Positions 43,596 to 52,985 of a DNA stretch of 64,000 nucleotides are shown here, one piece after another. This DNA comes from Paenibacillus contaminans. Lineage in GTDB: Bacteria > Bacillota > Bacilli > Paenibacillales > NBRC-103111. Every line of letters starts with the position of its first letter. Positions within the stretch are counted from its first letter, which is position 1. The DNA is taken from positions 1 through 64,000 of the forward strand of contig NZ_QMFB01000015.1 in the NCBI RefSeq assembly GCF_003285015.1, given 5' to 3'. The translations under genes were made by a program, and so were the position numbers. The notes beneath the pieces were generated by a model. It saw nothing but the letters and a program-made list of their open reading frames with translations, was not told where the DNA came from and ran no database searches.

Positions 43596-45092
43596 ATGCT
43601 GCAGGAAAAGGAGATGCCGATCAAGCAGGATGACGAGGTGGAACGGCAGGCTGCGCCGCGCCGCTGGCAGGCGTTTGCCCTTCTCATGCTCCCTGCATTG
43701 TTAATCCCATTAAACAGTTATATGGTCCAGATCGCCCTGCCGTTTATGCAAACCAGTCTGCATGCCGATTTTTCGGAGGCTCAGTTCCTGTTATCCAGCT
43801 ATTCGCTTGGATTGGCAGCTGCGCTAATATTGGGCGGGAGGCTCGGCGACATTTACGGGCGGAAACGCATGTTGGTTGTCGGCGTTTTAGGGTTCACGAT
43901 AACGGCGGCTGTAGGCGGCGTTTTATCCCATGCAGGAGCACTGACGGTTACCCGCATTATACAAGGGATGGCTGCAGCGATCGTTCAGCCCCAGGTATTG
44001 TCGATCATGCGGAACAGCTTTCATCCGAAAGAAAGAGGGCTTGCTTTCGGCATTTACGGAGCGGTGATCGGAGTCGGGTTTATTCTTGGTCTGACGCTGG
44101 GCGGATTGCTTATCGACTGGAATTGGTTTGGACTTGGCTGGCGCACCGTCTTCTTTGTCAATGTTCCGATTGGTATGCTGGTGCTGCTGCTTCTGCCGAT
44201 CGTCCCTGAACAGGAAGGCAACGAGAAACGACAGCGTCATACAGTTGACCACCTTCTTACGAAGCCGCTCCGTGCGCCTGTCGATTGGTTTGGCGGACTG
44301 TTGCTGCTAAGCGGGCTGGCCCTTCTCCTCTATCAGTTGACGGAAGGACAGCATCGGGGATGGTCGGGAGCGACATGGGGGAGTCTGGCGACGGCAGTTT
44401 TGATTTTGGCTGCTTTTACATTGAAACAGTTGTCGAGGAAGAAACAAGGGAAGTCCTTTTTGATTGACTTCGACATTTTTAGAAGCCGGCTGTTCAGCAC
44501 GGGAATAGCCGCTGTCATGCTTATTTATTTGAGCATGTTTTCTTTCTTCGTTTTATTAAATTATTACGTGCAAGCAGGCCTTCATTATACGATTCGATCT
44601 TCAAGCTTTGTTTTTCTTCCGTTGGGCGGCGGGTTCTTTCTAGCTTCCTTGCTGACTTCCCGCTTTACGAGGAAGAGAAGGGCGATCTTGCAAATAGGAA
44701 CGGTCATGATGGGATTATGCAGCGTTCTTCTTATACAGGCGCTTCATGCCGATGCGATTCATTTATTTCATAATCGACACGTTCTTATCTTGTTTGGGTA
44801 CGGATGCGGACTCGGTATGGCAACGACACCGCTCGCCAACCTGGTTCTGGGGACGGTGCCTCAACAAGATGCCGGTACGGGTGCGGGATTATTTTCGACA
44901 AGCATGTACTTTGCCAGCGCGCTGGGAGTGGCATTCAGCGGGATGATGTTTTCTCATTGGCTGGGTCATACGCTGATCGAAGCGGAGCCGGCCGATTATG
45001 TAAGGGCTTTTTCAATCTCCATATCCGCTAGCGGAGGGATTGCTTTGGCAGGGGGAATTCTGCTTTGTTTTTTACGAGAAGAGGGAGCATGA
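43596..45092 (+). CDS. MFS transporter, DHA2/EmrB-QacA type (14 helices)
   Basis: This 498-residue protein shows helix 1 with LLMLPALLIPLNSYMVQIAL, motif A GGRLGDIYGRKR near residue 84 and motif C-like GVGFILGLTLGG near 155. The 14-helix length is that of DHA2 drug/proton antiporters. It sits 22 bases after the siderophore ATPase, so export of a siderophore or of iron-chelated compounds is a plausible role. GGAGG precedes the ATG. Confidence 0.9.
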   Translation: MLQEKEMPIKQDDEVERQAAPRRWQAFALLMLPALLIPLNSYMVQIALPFMQTSLHADFSEAQFLLSSYSLGLAAALILGGRLGDIYGRKRMLVVGVLGFTITAAVGGVLSHAGALTVTRIIQGMAAAIVQPQVLSIMRNSFHPKERGLAFGIYGAVIGVGFILGLTLGGLLIDWNWFGLGWRTVFFVNVPIGMLVLLLLPIVPEQEGNEKRQRHTVDHLLTKPLRAPVDWFGGLLLLSGLALLLYQLTEGQHRGWSGATWGSLATAVLILAAFTLKQLSRKKQGKSFLIDFDIFRSRLFSTGIAAVMLIYLSMFSFFVLLNYYVQAGLHYTIRSSSFVFLPLGGGFFLASLLTSRFTRKRRAILQIGTVMMGLCSVLLIQALHADAIHLFHNRHVLILFGYGCGLGMATTPLANLVLGTVPQQDAGTGAGLFSTSMYFASALGVAFSGMMFSHWLGHTLIEAEPADYVRAFSISISASGGIALAGGILLCFLREEGA

Positions 45093-45199
45093 ATTTCACT
45101 ATACCTGCATACTTCGATGCTAAACGGCGTCGTGGAATGTTCCCGCCTTATCGTTTTATTCGCCGCCGTCAACCGTTTGCCCGTATGTATAAAAAATAG
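45089..45199 (+). CDS. Possible 36-residue basic peptide coupled to the MFS gene
   Basis: ATG 45089 overlaps the MFS stop (ATGA) and opens a 36-codon frame, MNFTIPAYFDAKRRRGMFPP, then a run of Arg. GAGGGAG lies just upstream but too close to be ideal. It resembles nothing I know. Coupling and composition are the only evidence. Confidence 0.25.
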   Translation: MNFTIPAYFDAKRRRGMFPPYRFIRRRQPFARMYKK

Positions 45200-45256
45200 A
45201 AAAAGAAAGTGCATTGTCTCCGCGCAACTCCATAGGCTACTATAGTTGATATCAAC

Positions 45257-45271
45257 TGAGAATGAATATCA
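45257..45271 (+). promoter_or_regulatory. Fur box
   Basis: TGAGAATGAATATCA differs from the 7-1-7 box TGATAATNATTATCA at two positions. It lies 33 bases before the lone siderophore-binding protein gene. Confidence 0.8.
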
Positions 45272-45303
45272 GTGATAATTCGGAGTGCAGGAGTGGGGAT
45301 CTG

Positions 45304-46329
45304 ATGGCTGGATTGGCAAAAAGAGTCTTGGCGGCGGCGGTCGCTGTTATGATGGCGACTGTAGTGGCAGCTTGCGGTGACGGGGAGGGCAAACAAGAGG
45401 GAGCGGCCGGACAAACGGCGAACGGGGCAAGCACAAGCCCGAGCCCGGCGGCACAGAAGCAAGAAGCCGGGAATGAGGCTGACAAGAAGGACGGAGAAAC
45501 GCGGGTAGTGAAGGACGAATTCGGCGAAGTGACGATTCCGGCTCATCCGAAACGCGTGGTAGGCGTTTATGTTGAAGATTACTTAAAGGTGCTGGGTGTT
45601 ACGCCTGTCGTTCAATGGTATCATCCTACTTGGGGCAAACAGGATTACTTGCAGCTGGATGTGCCGCAGTTCGATATTACCGGCAGTATAGAAGCGCTTC
45701 TTGCGCAGGATCCCGATCTGATCATCGTGGACGGTGTCGTCGACAAAGCGAAGTACGAGCAGTACTCCAAGATCGCGCCTACTTACCGGCTTCCGGAGAA
45801 GGTGCTTCAGAGCTCGGAGGAAATGCTCAAAACGATCGCCGACGTATTGAACATTCCGGAGAAAGCAAGCAAAGCGCTTGCCGATTATGAAGCAAAAATG
45901 GCGGATGCGAAGACCAAATTAGAGAAATCGGTAGGCAAGCAAACGGTTGCCGTCATCCGAGTCAATACGGGTGATAAGACGATCGCGCTGTTCGGGTTGA
46001 AAAACCGTTACGCCGGTGAGATTTACAGGACATTCGGATTGGAGCCGCATCCGCTGGCCGCGAAGATGGAGGAGTTCCAGCAAGTCCTGTCGGAAGAAGC
46101 GTTCCCGTCACTTAATGCCGACCATATTATCGTGTTCCCTTCCAACGGGGATTGGGGGTCGAAAGAAAACCAAGAGGCGTTCAAACTGCTGGACAGCCCG
46201 CTATGGAAGTCGGTGCCGGCTTTCGCGAACGGCCATGTGTACAAGGTGGAGCGCACCCACTGGCAGTCGGGCGCGATTACGGCCAACTCCATGAAGCTAG
46301 ACGATTTGCTCAAATATATGGTGAAATAA
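45304..46329 (+). CDS. Siderophore-binding lipoprotein (FhuD/YfiY-like), lone
   Basis: This 341-residue protein has a signal peptide with lipobox VVAACG, a Ser/Gly/Ala linker and a two-lobed binding fold: HPKRVVGVYVEDYLKVLGVT, then DPDLIIVDGVVD. No permease or ATPase lies in its own unit. GGAGTGGGGA precedes ATG 45304. It should deliver a ferri-siderophore to an ABC permease elsewhere or to the importer at 41677. Its sequence resembles the C-terminal domain of the regulator that follows (TWGKQDYLQLDVPQFDIT here). Confidence 0.88.
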   Translation: MAGLAKRVLAAAVAVMMATVVAACGDGEGKQEGAAGQTANGASTSPSPAAQKQEAGNEADKKDGETRVVKDEFGEVTIPAHPKRVVGVYVEDYLKVLGVTPVVQWYHPTWGKQDYLQLDVPQFDITGSIEALLAQDPDLIIVDGVVDKAKYEQYSKIAPTYRLPEKVLQSSEEMLKTIADVLNIPEKASKALADYEAKMADAKTKLEKSVGKQTVAVIRVNTGDKTIALFGLKNRYAGEIYRTFGLEPHPLAAKMEEFQQVLSEEAFPSLNADHIIVFPSNGDWGSKENQEAFKLLDSPLWKSVPAFANGHVYKVERTHWQSGAITANSMKLDDLLKYMVK

Positions 46330-46341
46330 ACGCCATGCCGA

Positions 46342-46386
46342 TAGGGAAAGCTTTTCAATTATTTATTGAAGAGCTTTCCTTTTTCC
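46342..46386 (+). terminator. Intrinsic terminator
   Basis: GGGAAAGCTTTTCAAT and ATTGAAGAGCTTTCC form a long stem followed by TTTTTCC. Confidence 0.8.
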
Positions 46387-46403
46387 TTTACACTACTAAG
46401 TAA

Positions 46404-46418
46404 TGATAATCATTCTCG
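46404..46418 (+). promoter_or_regulatory. Fur box
   Basis: TGATAATCATTCTCG matches 13 of 15 bases of the 7-1-7 box. It lies just before the regulator gene. Confidence 0.75.
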
Positions 46419-46437
46419 GTATTCGGAGGGCCTTATG

Positions 46438-48039
46438 ATGGAAAACTTTACTCAACAGACGGAGGCATCTGCCGTTTCATATAGATTCATGGAGATCGAG
46501 CTTGTCAGAGAGGTTGCCTGCCGGGCGCAAATGAATACGACCTCGTCGGCATACACCATGCTTCTGGTTACGGAAGGCGACGGCAAAATTACGCTGAGCA
46601 GCGGAGGAGCGCGCGTGCAGCGCGGGACGTGCCTGCTGCTGTCTCCGGGGATGTCGGGCCTGTTTGAGGTCGGCGAAGAAGGGATGATTTTCTACCGGAT
46701 CCGCTTCGAGGTGACGGGACGTCCGGAGCAAAGCTCCGCCCTCACGGGCCAGCCGTCATTTGACGAGCTGTTGAGCAAAACCGTCATGACTTGCGGTTCC
46801 TTCTCCTCCTGCATGCTGCTCGTAGAAACGCTTTATCGGCATCAAGCGGAGCAAGACGAACTGGAGCTGCTGGAAAATCAGATCCGCTTCCAGACGCTGC
46901 TGCTTTTTGTCCTCAAGCAGTATCGTCTGGGAGGCAGCGAGAACGGCTTGCGGCAGGAGGTGCAGCGCTCCGTCGACTATGTAAAGGAGCATTACGACCA
47001 GCCGATCACGATCGAGCAGCTCGCCGCCATGACGGCAACCAGCCGCTGGCGCTATACGCAGGTTTTCAAAGAAATGACCGGACAAATTCCGATCGACTTC
47101 CTGAATACGGTTCGTATCGATAAAGCACAGCAGCTGCTGATGATGACCCGGGACAAACTTTATGATATCGCTCAGGCTGTCGGCTATAGCAACGAGTATT
47201 ATTTTAACCGGAAATTCAAGCAGACGGTCGGGGTGACGCCTGGACAATACCGCAGCAGCTACGAGAGCAGTACGCGAATATTCGCTCCGTTTCTTGAGGA
47301 TTATTTGCTTGCGCTGGACATCATGCCGGTCTTGCAATTCACCCACAAGCGATGGGGTAGGCAAGAATATCTCGGACTGCGGGAGGTGCCCGATTTCGAC
47401 GTCACAACCGGCGACTGGACGGCTTTGTCGCGGCACAAGCCGGAATTCATCATTCTCGACGACGGCTATCATCGCTGGAATCTGGATAAATGCAGCCGGA
47501 TATCCCCGGTTTTCAAGATGCCCTATTCAGGAGAGGATTGGAGGATTACGCTCCAAACCTTCGGAAGTATTTTGGGACGCAAAGATAAGGCTGCGCTGGC
47601 CATCGAAAAGCATGAAAGCAAAATTGCGGAAGCGAGAGAGCGCTTGGCGAGAACGGTGCGAAACGATACGGTTGCCGTTCTGCGCATATCGTCCAGGGCG
47701 GTCTACTTGTACGGCGGAAGCTCGCGGGGCTACACGGGACCGCTGCTGTACGGAAACCTCGGACTGGCTCAGCCCGATCTTGTCCGGGAGCTCGCCCGGG
47801 ACGAGCGCCGGATCAGTTTGACTATGGAAGGACTTGCCCGGCTGGATGCGGACCATTTGTTCATCACCTTCGACAAAGAGGACGGAGAGGGAAGAGACCT
47901 GCTGGATACTCCGATTTGGAAGGAGCTGAAGGCCGTTCGGAGTAAACGGGTTTATGAAGTGGATTTTCTCGCCTGGATGAATTACGGCGTGCTTTCCCAC
48001 AACAGGAAGATCGATGATGTGCTGAAGGTACTCGGTTAA
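46438..48039 (+). CDS. AraC-family regulator fused to a siderophore-binding domain (Btr-like)
   Basis: This 533-residue protein has an N-terminal cupin-like region (to about 175), an AraC double helix-turn-helix (about 180-280: TIEQLAAMTATSRWRYTQVF, LYDIAQAVGYSNEYYFNRKF) and a C-terminal periplasmic-binding domain (about 295-530). This is the layout of Bacillus Btr, which turns on siderophore uptake when it binds ferri-bacillibactin. The C-terminal WGRQEYLGLREVPDFDVT parallels the preceding binding protein, so both likely bind the same ligand. GGAGGG precedes the ATG. Confidence 0.88.
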   Translation: MENFTQQTEASAVSYRFMEIELVREVACRAQMNTTSSAYTMLLVTEGDGKITLSSGGARVQRGTCLLLSPGMSGLFEVGEEGMIFYRIRFEVTGRPEQSSALTGQPSFDELLSKTVMTCGSFSSCMLLVETLYRHQAEQDELELLENQIRFQTLLLFVLKQYRLGGSENGLRQEVQRSVDYVKEHYDQPITIEQLAAMTATSRWRYTQVFKEMTGQIPIDFLNTVRIDKAQQLLMMTRDKLYDIAQAVGYSNEYYFNRKFKQTVGVTPGQYRSSYESSTRIFAPFLEDYLLALDIMPVLQFTHKRWGRQEYLGLREVPDFDVTTGDWTALSRHKPEFIILDDGYHRWNLDKCSRISPVFKMPYSGEDWRITLQTFGSILGRKDKAALAIEKHESKIAEARERLARTVRNDTVAVLRISSRAVYLYGGSSRGYTGPLLYGNLGLAQPDLVRELARDERRISLTMEGLARLDADHLFITFDKEDGEGRDLLDTPIWKELKAVRSKRVYEVDFLAWMNYGVLSHNRKIDDVLKVLG

Positions 48040-48285
48040 GCAGCGAAAAATCACCCGTAAGATCCTGTCAAGGCTTAGCCGCGATAGGTTGCTGCGGGTG
48101 GTTTATTTGTGTGAACGATTCCGTAAAATCCCGCGACCGTCCCGGACAATTAGGAAAAAGGACCGCAGAATCGCTCTTCCCGACAACCTATAATTGTAAT
48201 AGGAGGCGGCTGCGCAAGCGGAAGGCCGCAATCAACTTCATTGCAAGATTTTCGAATCCGTTCAGGCAATGCAAGGGAGGATGCT

Positions 48286-49392
48286 ATGGAAACCATTTTG
48301 ACGGACAAGCAGAATCAAAAAACATGGTCCATTCAACAAATCGGGAATCGCGTTATTACAGCGAGCAACGGAGGCAAGGCGAAGGAAAAGGTTTTCGAAG
48401 AGCCGGAGCAAGCGGCGAAGCATGTGCAAAAGGAAACGTGGAGCAGGCTGAAAAAAGGGCTTGTGCTGAATAACCCGAAGGCGGGCGCCGGACGGCCTGT
48501 TCTGCACCGGTACATCGGAGGCGGTTATACCGGTTCGATGCCTCTTGCGCCTGTCAACGGCACGAATACGTTTTATTGCAGCTATGTGGTCAATCAATTC
48601 GAAAAAGAAGAAATTTACCTCATAGACGAACAAGGAGAAATACGTTCAACGTACGAATTGCCCGGTGAACGGATGATCTACGAGTTGAGCTACTGTCCCG
48701 CAAAGAACGAACTGCTTATGAATCGTGACCATCAAATTGCCGGCCTTTGCGTCAGCAATGGAGAGATCCGAGAATACACCGCTCATATGAAGATCCCTGC
48801 AAGCACGCTATCTCTCTCGGGTACACTGGCGGTATGGCACGATCATCCCAACCTCGTCGTATATGATCTGGAAACGAACGTCGTACGTTATACGAGAAAA
48901 GTGAACTGCGAGCTTTACGGAGGACATAGTCCGCAGCTTTGTGCCGCAGTGTCGCATGACGGAAGCTTGCTCGCATTTTGCGAGCAAAGCGGCGAGGTCG
49001 TTTTTGTCGATCTAGCGATGGGACTAGAGCGAACGATTGCCAAGGCGAAAAGCGCGATGACAGCGGGGATGGCGTTCTCGCCGGACGGCCGGTTTTTGTT
49101 TACGCAGGAGGAGTACGGCTCATGGGCGTTGGAATGTTATGTGTTGGAATCCCTGACAAGCCGCGAGAAGTGGAAGACGGGCGAGATCAAAAGCTATGCG
49201 ATTCAGGAAAATGGGAATCTGATAGCGGTATACTATAACGGCAAAGTGCAGCTGTACGACATCGAAACGATGAGGCGGACGTTTTCGTTCGAAGTCGAGC
49301 ATGTTGTGAAAAACTGCAATCTCGCTTTTACGAAGGATTACCTTGCGGTTTATACGGATTATGGCTGCGTCAGTCTGTATGCTTTGCGTTGA
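48286..49392 (+). CDS. WGR-like domain and beta-propeller protein
   Basis: This 368-residue protein starts METILTDKQNQKTWSIQQIG. The first 60 residues read like a WGR domain (KTWSIQQIGNRVITASNG, then LKKGL). The rest has repeated strand motifs of a WD40-type propeller (AAVSHDGSLLAFCEQSGEVV, GMAFSPDGRFLF). WGR domains bind DNA or poly-ADP-ribose; together with a propeller, a scaffold role is possible. GGGAGG precedes ATG 48286. Confidence 0.6.
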   Translation: METILTDKQNQKTWSIQQIGNRVITASNGGKAKEKVFEEPEQAAKHVQKETWSRLKKGLVLNNPKAGAGRPVLHRYIGGGYTGSMPLAPVNGTNTFYCSYVVNQFEKEEIYLIDEQGEIRSTYELPGERMIYELSYCPAKNELLMNRDHQIAGLCVSNGEIREYTAHMKIPASTLSLSGTLAVWHDHPNLVVYDLETNVVRYTRKVNCELYGGHSPQLCAAVSHDGSLLAFCEQSGEVVFVDLAMGLERTIAKAKSAMTAGMAFSPDGRFLFTQEEYGSWALECYVLESLTSREKWKTGEIKSYAIQENGNLIAVYYNGKVQLYDIETMRRTFSFEVEHVVKNCNLAFTKDYLAVYTDYGCVSLYALR

Positions 49393-49571
49393 ACGATTGG
49401 AGCGCAGCGGACTAACATGCAGGCGTTATGCTGCTGACCTTTGCATTCCGTTTCATTTTTGATAAAATACGTGTACAAAAAAGTATGGGGATGTACTCTT
49501 TGTGAAGCCGGTCTACCAAGATCGCTTGCCGAGAGGCATCCTTTTTTGATACTAGCCGGGGAGTGAACGAA

Positions 49572-50411
49572 ATGTCCGATCAAGGTTTGCTGCAAGCGAT
49601 CCGTCTGAATTTTCTCTACGCCGAGAAATATGTTTTTCCGAAAACATGGAGCTACTACGAGACGGCAATCCCTTATTCGATGATTCGATTTATTCAAAAA
49701 GGGAAAGCTACTTTTGTTATTGACGAAACGGCGTATCAGCTGGAAGAGAACGATATCGTATACATTCCGCAAGGCAGCAAGCTGGTTTGCGAAGCGCAAA
49801 CGGACGATTTTACGTTTATCAGTATCCGGTTTACGGCGGCTGTACCGCTGCGAGACCGCGAGGTATGGTCGGAGATTCTCGGCTTCGATACGAAAGTTAG
49901 CTGTGACGACCCGCAGGTGAACGATTATTTTCAATGCATCGTCAAGGAGAAAAATGCCGCAAGCAAAGGCAAGTATTTTTGGCTGAGAGGATATTTGGAG
50001 CTGATCGTCGGCTACATGATCGACCGTTCGGGAGCCGGTCAACCGGAGCGCGCCCAGAAGCCGATTACCGTGAAAGCGGACAATAAACATGATAACAGAG
50101 TTCAAATCGTGCTGGATTATATGATGAACAACTTCAGCAAGAATATCAGCATCGAAGAAATGAGCGCTATGGTTCATATCAGCTCCTCGTCGCTGCGCAG
50201 GCTGTTCAAGCTGCATACGGGCAAGTCGCCGAGCGAGTTTTTGACGGAGCTGAAGATGGTGGTGGCCGCGCGCAAAATTTTGGAAACCGATGAACGGATT
50301 TCGGATATCGCCTATCATGTCGGAATTGAAGACCCCAATTATTTCTCGAGAATGTTCAAAAAGCATTTCGGGGTCACCCCGTTCGCATACCGGCAGCTGG
50401 CGAGAGACTGA
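49572..50411 (+). CDS. AraC-family regulator of the sialic-acid operon
   Basis: This 279-residue protein has an N-terminal cupin sensor with YQLEENDIVYIPQGSKL and a C-terminal AraC helix-turn-helix (SIEEMSAMVHISSSSLRRLF, ISDIAYHVGIEDPNYFSRMF). It lies directly upstream of the transport operon, in the same direction. GGGGAG lies 8 bases before ATG 49572. It likely activates the operon when a sugar of the pathway is present. Confidence 0.88.
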   Translation: MSDQGLLQAIRLNFLYAEKYVFPKTWSYYETAIPYSMIRFIQKGKATFVIDETAYQLEENDIVYIPQGSKLVCEAQTDDFTFISIRFTAAVPLRDREVWSEILGFDTKVSCDDPQVNDYFQCIVKEKNAASKGKYFWLRGYLELIVGYMIDRSGAGQPERAQKPITVKADNKHDNRVQIVLDYMMNNFSKNISIEEMSAMVHISSSSLRRLFKLHTGKSPSEFLTELKMVVAARKILETDERISDIAYHVGIEDPNYFSRMFKKHFGVTPFAYRQLARD

Positions 50412-50520
50412 AGCCGACAAATTTTTGAGATGAGCGATTTGTGCTAGTATTGATTGGTTTGCTATATTCAAGAACGTTTCGTTTTTCGATATCGTTAAAG
50501 GCGTAGGAAATGTTGAAAGC

Positions 50521-50606
50521 GCATACTGGTACAGGGGGTGCAGGTCCGTTAGGGACGGCAGGCGAAGACGAGCCGTATGGAAGTCGAGTCCAGTGTAGCA
50601 TTTTTT
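50521..50606 (+). promoter_or_regulatory. Structured leader with terminator-like end, before the sugar ABC operon
   Basis: GCATACTGG pairs with CCAGTGTAGC (two bulged or mismatched bases) around an inner part with GTCC/GGGAC and ACGG/CCGT stems, and TTTTTT follows. It lies 60 bases before the start of the binding-protein gene. It may be an attenuator or riboswitch-like leader; I do not recognise a known class. Confidence 0.4.
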
Positions 50607-50668
50607 GATTAAGCATGAAGAAGCATCCGCGATATTATTCTAGTCATAATAAGGAAGGGGTCGAAGCA

Positions 50669-52024
50669 ATGAAAAAAACATCCATGCTGGCAGCTATCGC
50701 ATCCATGATGGTATTCGCATCCGCTTGCGGCAATGGCGGCGGTTCGGAAGAACCGAAGACGTCCGGCGAAGCGGGCAAAACGGATCCGGGCAGCATGAAA
50801 GGCGAAATCGTCCTTTGGCATTCGTTTACGCAAGGAGCGCGAAACGATTTTATGAAAGAGGCGGCCGACGCCTTCATGGCGGAACATCCGGACGTGAAAA
50901 TCAAAATAGAAACGTTCGCATGGCCGGAGTTTTATACGAAGTGGACGACGGGCCTAGCGGCCGGACAAGTACCGGATGTGAGCACGGCGCTGCCGAACCA
51001 CGTCGTAGAGATGCTTGACGCGGAAGCGCTTGTCCCGCTTAACGACGTGATCGACAAGATCGGCCGGAGCCGGTTTTATGAAGCGCCGCTCAAAGAGGGC
51101 ACCATAGACGGCCAAAACTATTCCATTCCGCTGTATTCGCACGCGCAAGTCATGTGGTACCGCAAAGACTTGCTGCAGCAAGCGAATTTGGAAGTGCCGA
51201 AAACTTGGAACGAGCTGTTTGAAGCGGCGAAAAAAATCAACAACCCGCCCGGCGTGTACGGTCTCTCCGTTCCGATGGGACAAGGGGATATGATGGCTAC
51301 CCGGTTCCTGAATCTTTACGTCCGCTCGGCGGGGGAAACGCTCATTACGAAGGACGGCAAAGCCAATCTGACGAGCAAGGCGGCCATCGACGGCATTAAT
51401 TACTGGGTGAACATGTACAAAACGACTTCGCCGTCGGGCTCCGTCAACTTTAAAGTACTGGATCAAGCGACGCTTTATTATCAAGGCAAAACGGCCTTCG
51501 ACTTCAACAGCGGCTTCCAAATCGGCGGCGTCGAAACGAACTCGCCGAATCTGGTCGACCAGATCGCAGCGGCTCCGATTCCGAAGGTGAATGCAGGTGA
51601 TCCGGACAATGGGATTGAAACCTCCAACGTGCCGATGGTCGTGTGGAAGAAGAGCAAGCATCCCGAAATTGCCAAAGCGTTCGTCGAAAGCTTGTACCAG
51701 AAAGAGCGGTACATCAAATTCCTGCACTCCGTCCCTGCCGGCATGCTGCCGGCTATGAAGGATATTGCCGAAGATCCGGCTTTCCTCAACAATCCGACGA
51801 TTCAGAAATTCAGCGAGACGGTGAAAGTAATCAGCAATGCCGTGAATAAAGGAACCGCGATCGGCATGGAGAACGGACCGACCATTCAATCGGGCATCAT
51901 TACAAGCCAGGGCGTCATCGAGAAAATGTTCCAGAACATCGTCCTGAAGAACGAACCGGTCGAAGCCGCCGCCAAGCAAGCGGAGAAAGAGCTAAATGAG
52001 CTGTTCGCCGCAGCGCAAAGATAA
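50669..52024 (+). CDS. Sugar ABC transporter substrate-binding lipoprotein
   Basis: This 451-residue protein has a lipobox (VFASAC), then an extracellular solute-binding family 1 fold: GEIVLWHSFTQGARNDFMKE, then the LPNHVVEMLDAEALVPLNDV region. It binds the sugar outside the membrane. AAGGAAGGGG lies before ATG 50669. The permeases follow, but no ATPase gene is in the operon, so a shared MsmX-type ATPase elsewhere is needed. Confidence 0.92.
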   Translation: MKKTSMLAAIASMMVFASACGNGGGSEEPKTSGEAGKTDPGSMKGEIVLWHSFTQGARNDFMKEAADAFMAEHPDVKIKIETFAWPEFYTKWTTGLAAGQVPDVSTALPNHVVEMLDAEALVPLNDVIDKIGRSRFYEAPLKEGTIDGQNYSIPLYSHAQVMWYRKDLLQQANLEVPKTWNELFEAAKKINNPPGVYGLSVPMGQGDMMATRFLNLYVRSAGETLITKDGKANLTSKAAIDGINYWVNMYKTTSPSGSVNFKVLDQATLYYQGKTAFDFNSGFQIGGVETNSPNLVDQIAAAPIPKVNAGDPDNGIETSNVPMVVWKKSKHPEIAKAFVESLYQKERYIKFLHSVPAGMLPAMKDIAEDPAFLNNPTIQKFSETVKVISNAVNKGTAIGMENGPTIQSGIITSQGVIEKMFQNIVLKNEPVEAAAKQAEKELNELFAAAQR

Positions 52025-52026
52025 GC

Positions 52027-52045
52027 GGAGGGGGCTTCCCCCTCC
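52027..52045 (+). other. Strong intercistronic hairpin
   Basis: GGAGGGGG and CCCCCTCC are perfect complements around CTT. It lies between the binding protein and the first permease and has no T run. Such hairpins commonly stabilise the upstream message and give excess binding protein. Confidence 0.7.
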
Positions 52046-52085
52046 AAACATTGTTCAACGGCGGTTCTAGAAGGGAGTGAGACGG

Positions 52086-52985
52086 ATGAGAGGGGATCGT
52101 ATAGCGGCAAAAAAGTTTAATATAACGGGAATGTTGTTTATTTTGCCTGCCGTATTAATCGTTTTCCTGTTGTTGATTTACCCGATTTTTTCGAGCATTT
52201 ATTTCAGCTTTACGTCAAAGCATTTAATCAAAGCGAGCTATTCCTGGGTGTGGTTCGACAACTTCAAGTTTGTATTAACGAATCCGGATTTTTATCGCGC
52301 ATTTCTGAATTCCGTAAAATGGACGGTGTTGTCCATCGCAGGGCAGCTGCTGGCAGGCTTCGCCACGGCGCTGGCTTTGAATAAGATTCCGCGATTTTCC
52401 GGCTTGTTCCGCACCTTGTTAATTATCCCTTGGGCGTTTCCTGCCATTGTCATCGCCTTTTCCTGGAAGTGGATCCTGAACGACGTATACGGGTTTCTGC
52501 CCAATTTATTATCCAAGCTTGGCATAACGGATCATAATATTAACTTCCTCGCCGATCCGTCCTTCGTATTCTGGACCGTCGTGTGCATCAACATTTGGTT
52601 CGGGGCGCCCATGTTTATGGTCAATATTTTGTCCGCGCTCAAAACGATACCGTCCGAGCAATACGAAGCGGCGGTTATGGATGGGGCTACGGCTTGGCAG
52701 TCGTTCTGGTCCATTACGGTTCGCCATATACGGGGCGTGATCGGTTTGCTGCTCGTGCTGCGGACGATTTGGATCTTCAATAACTTCGATCTTCTTTACC
52801 TGATGACAGGCGGAGGACCTTCGGATTTAACGACGACATTGCCGATATTCGCATATAAAGCGGGCTGGGGCTTGAAGCAGCTGGGAGTCGCCTCGGCCAT
52901 TACCGTCATTTTGCTGCTGTTCCTGCTCTGCATCTGCTTCTTGTATTTCCGGCTGCTCAATAAATGGGAAAGGGAGGATCGGTAA
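52086..52985 (+). CDS. Sugar ABC transporter permease 1 (MalF type)
   Basis: This 299-residue membrane protein has six helices and the permease loop EQYEAAVMDGATAWQSFWSI, the EAA motif that docks the ATPase. ATG 52086 is preferred with GGGAGT 7 bases upstream. It pairs with the following permease, whose ATG overlaps this stop (TAATG). Confidence 0.92.
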   Translation: MRGDRIAAKKFNITGMLFILPAVLIVFLLLIYPIFSSIYFSFTSKHLIKASYSWVWFDNFKFVLTNPDFYRAFLNSVKWTVLSIAGQLLAGFATALALNKIPRFSGLFRTLLIIPWAFPAIVIAFSWKWILNDVYGFLPNLLSKLGITDHNINFLADPSFVFWTVVCINIWFGAPMFMVNILSALKTIPSEQYEAAVMDGATAWQSFWSITVRHIRGVIGLLLVLRTIWIFNNFDLLYLMTGGGPSDLTTTLPIFAYKAGWGLKQLGVASAITVILLLFLLCICFLYFRLLNKWEREDR

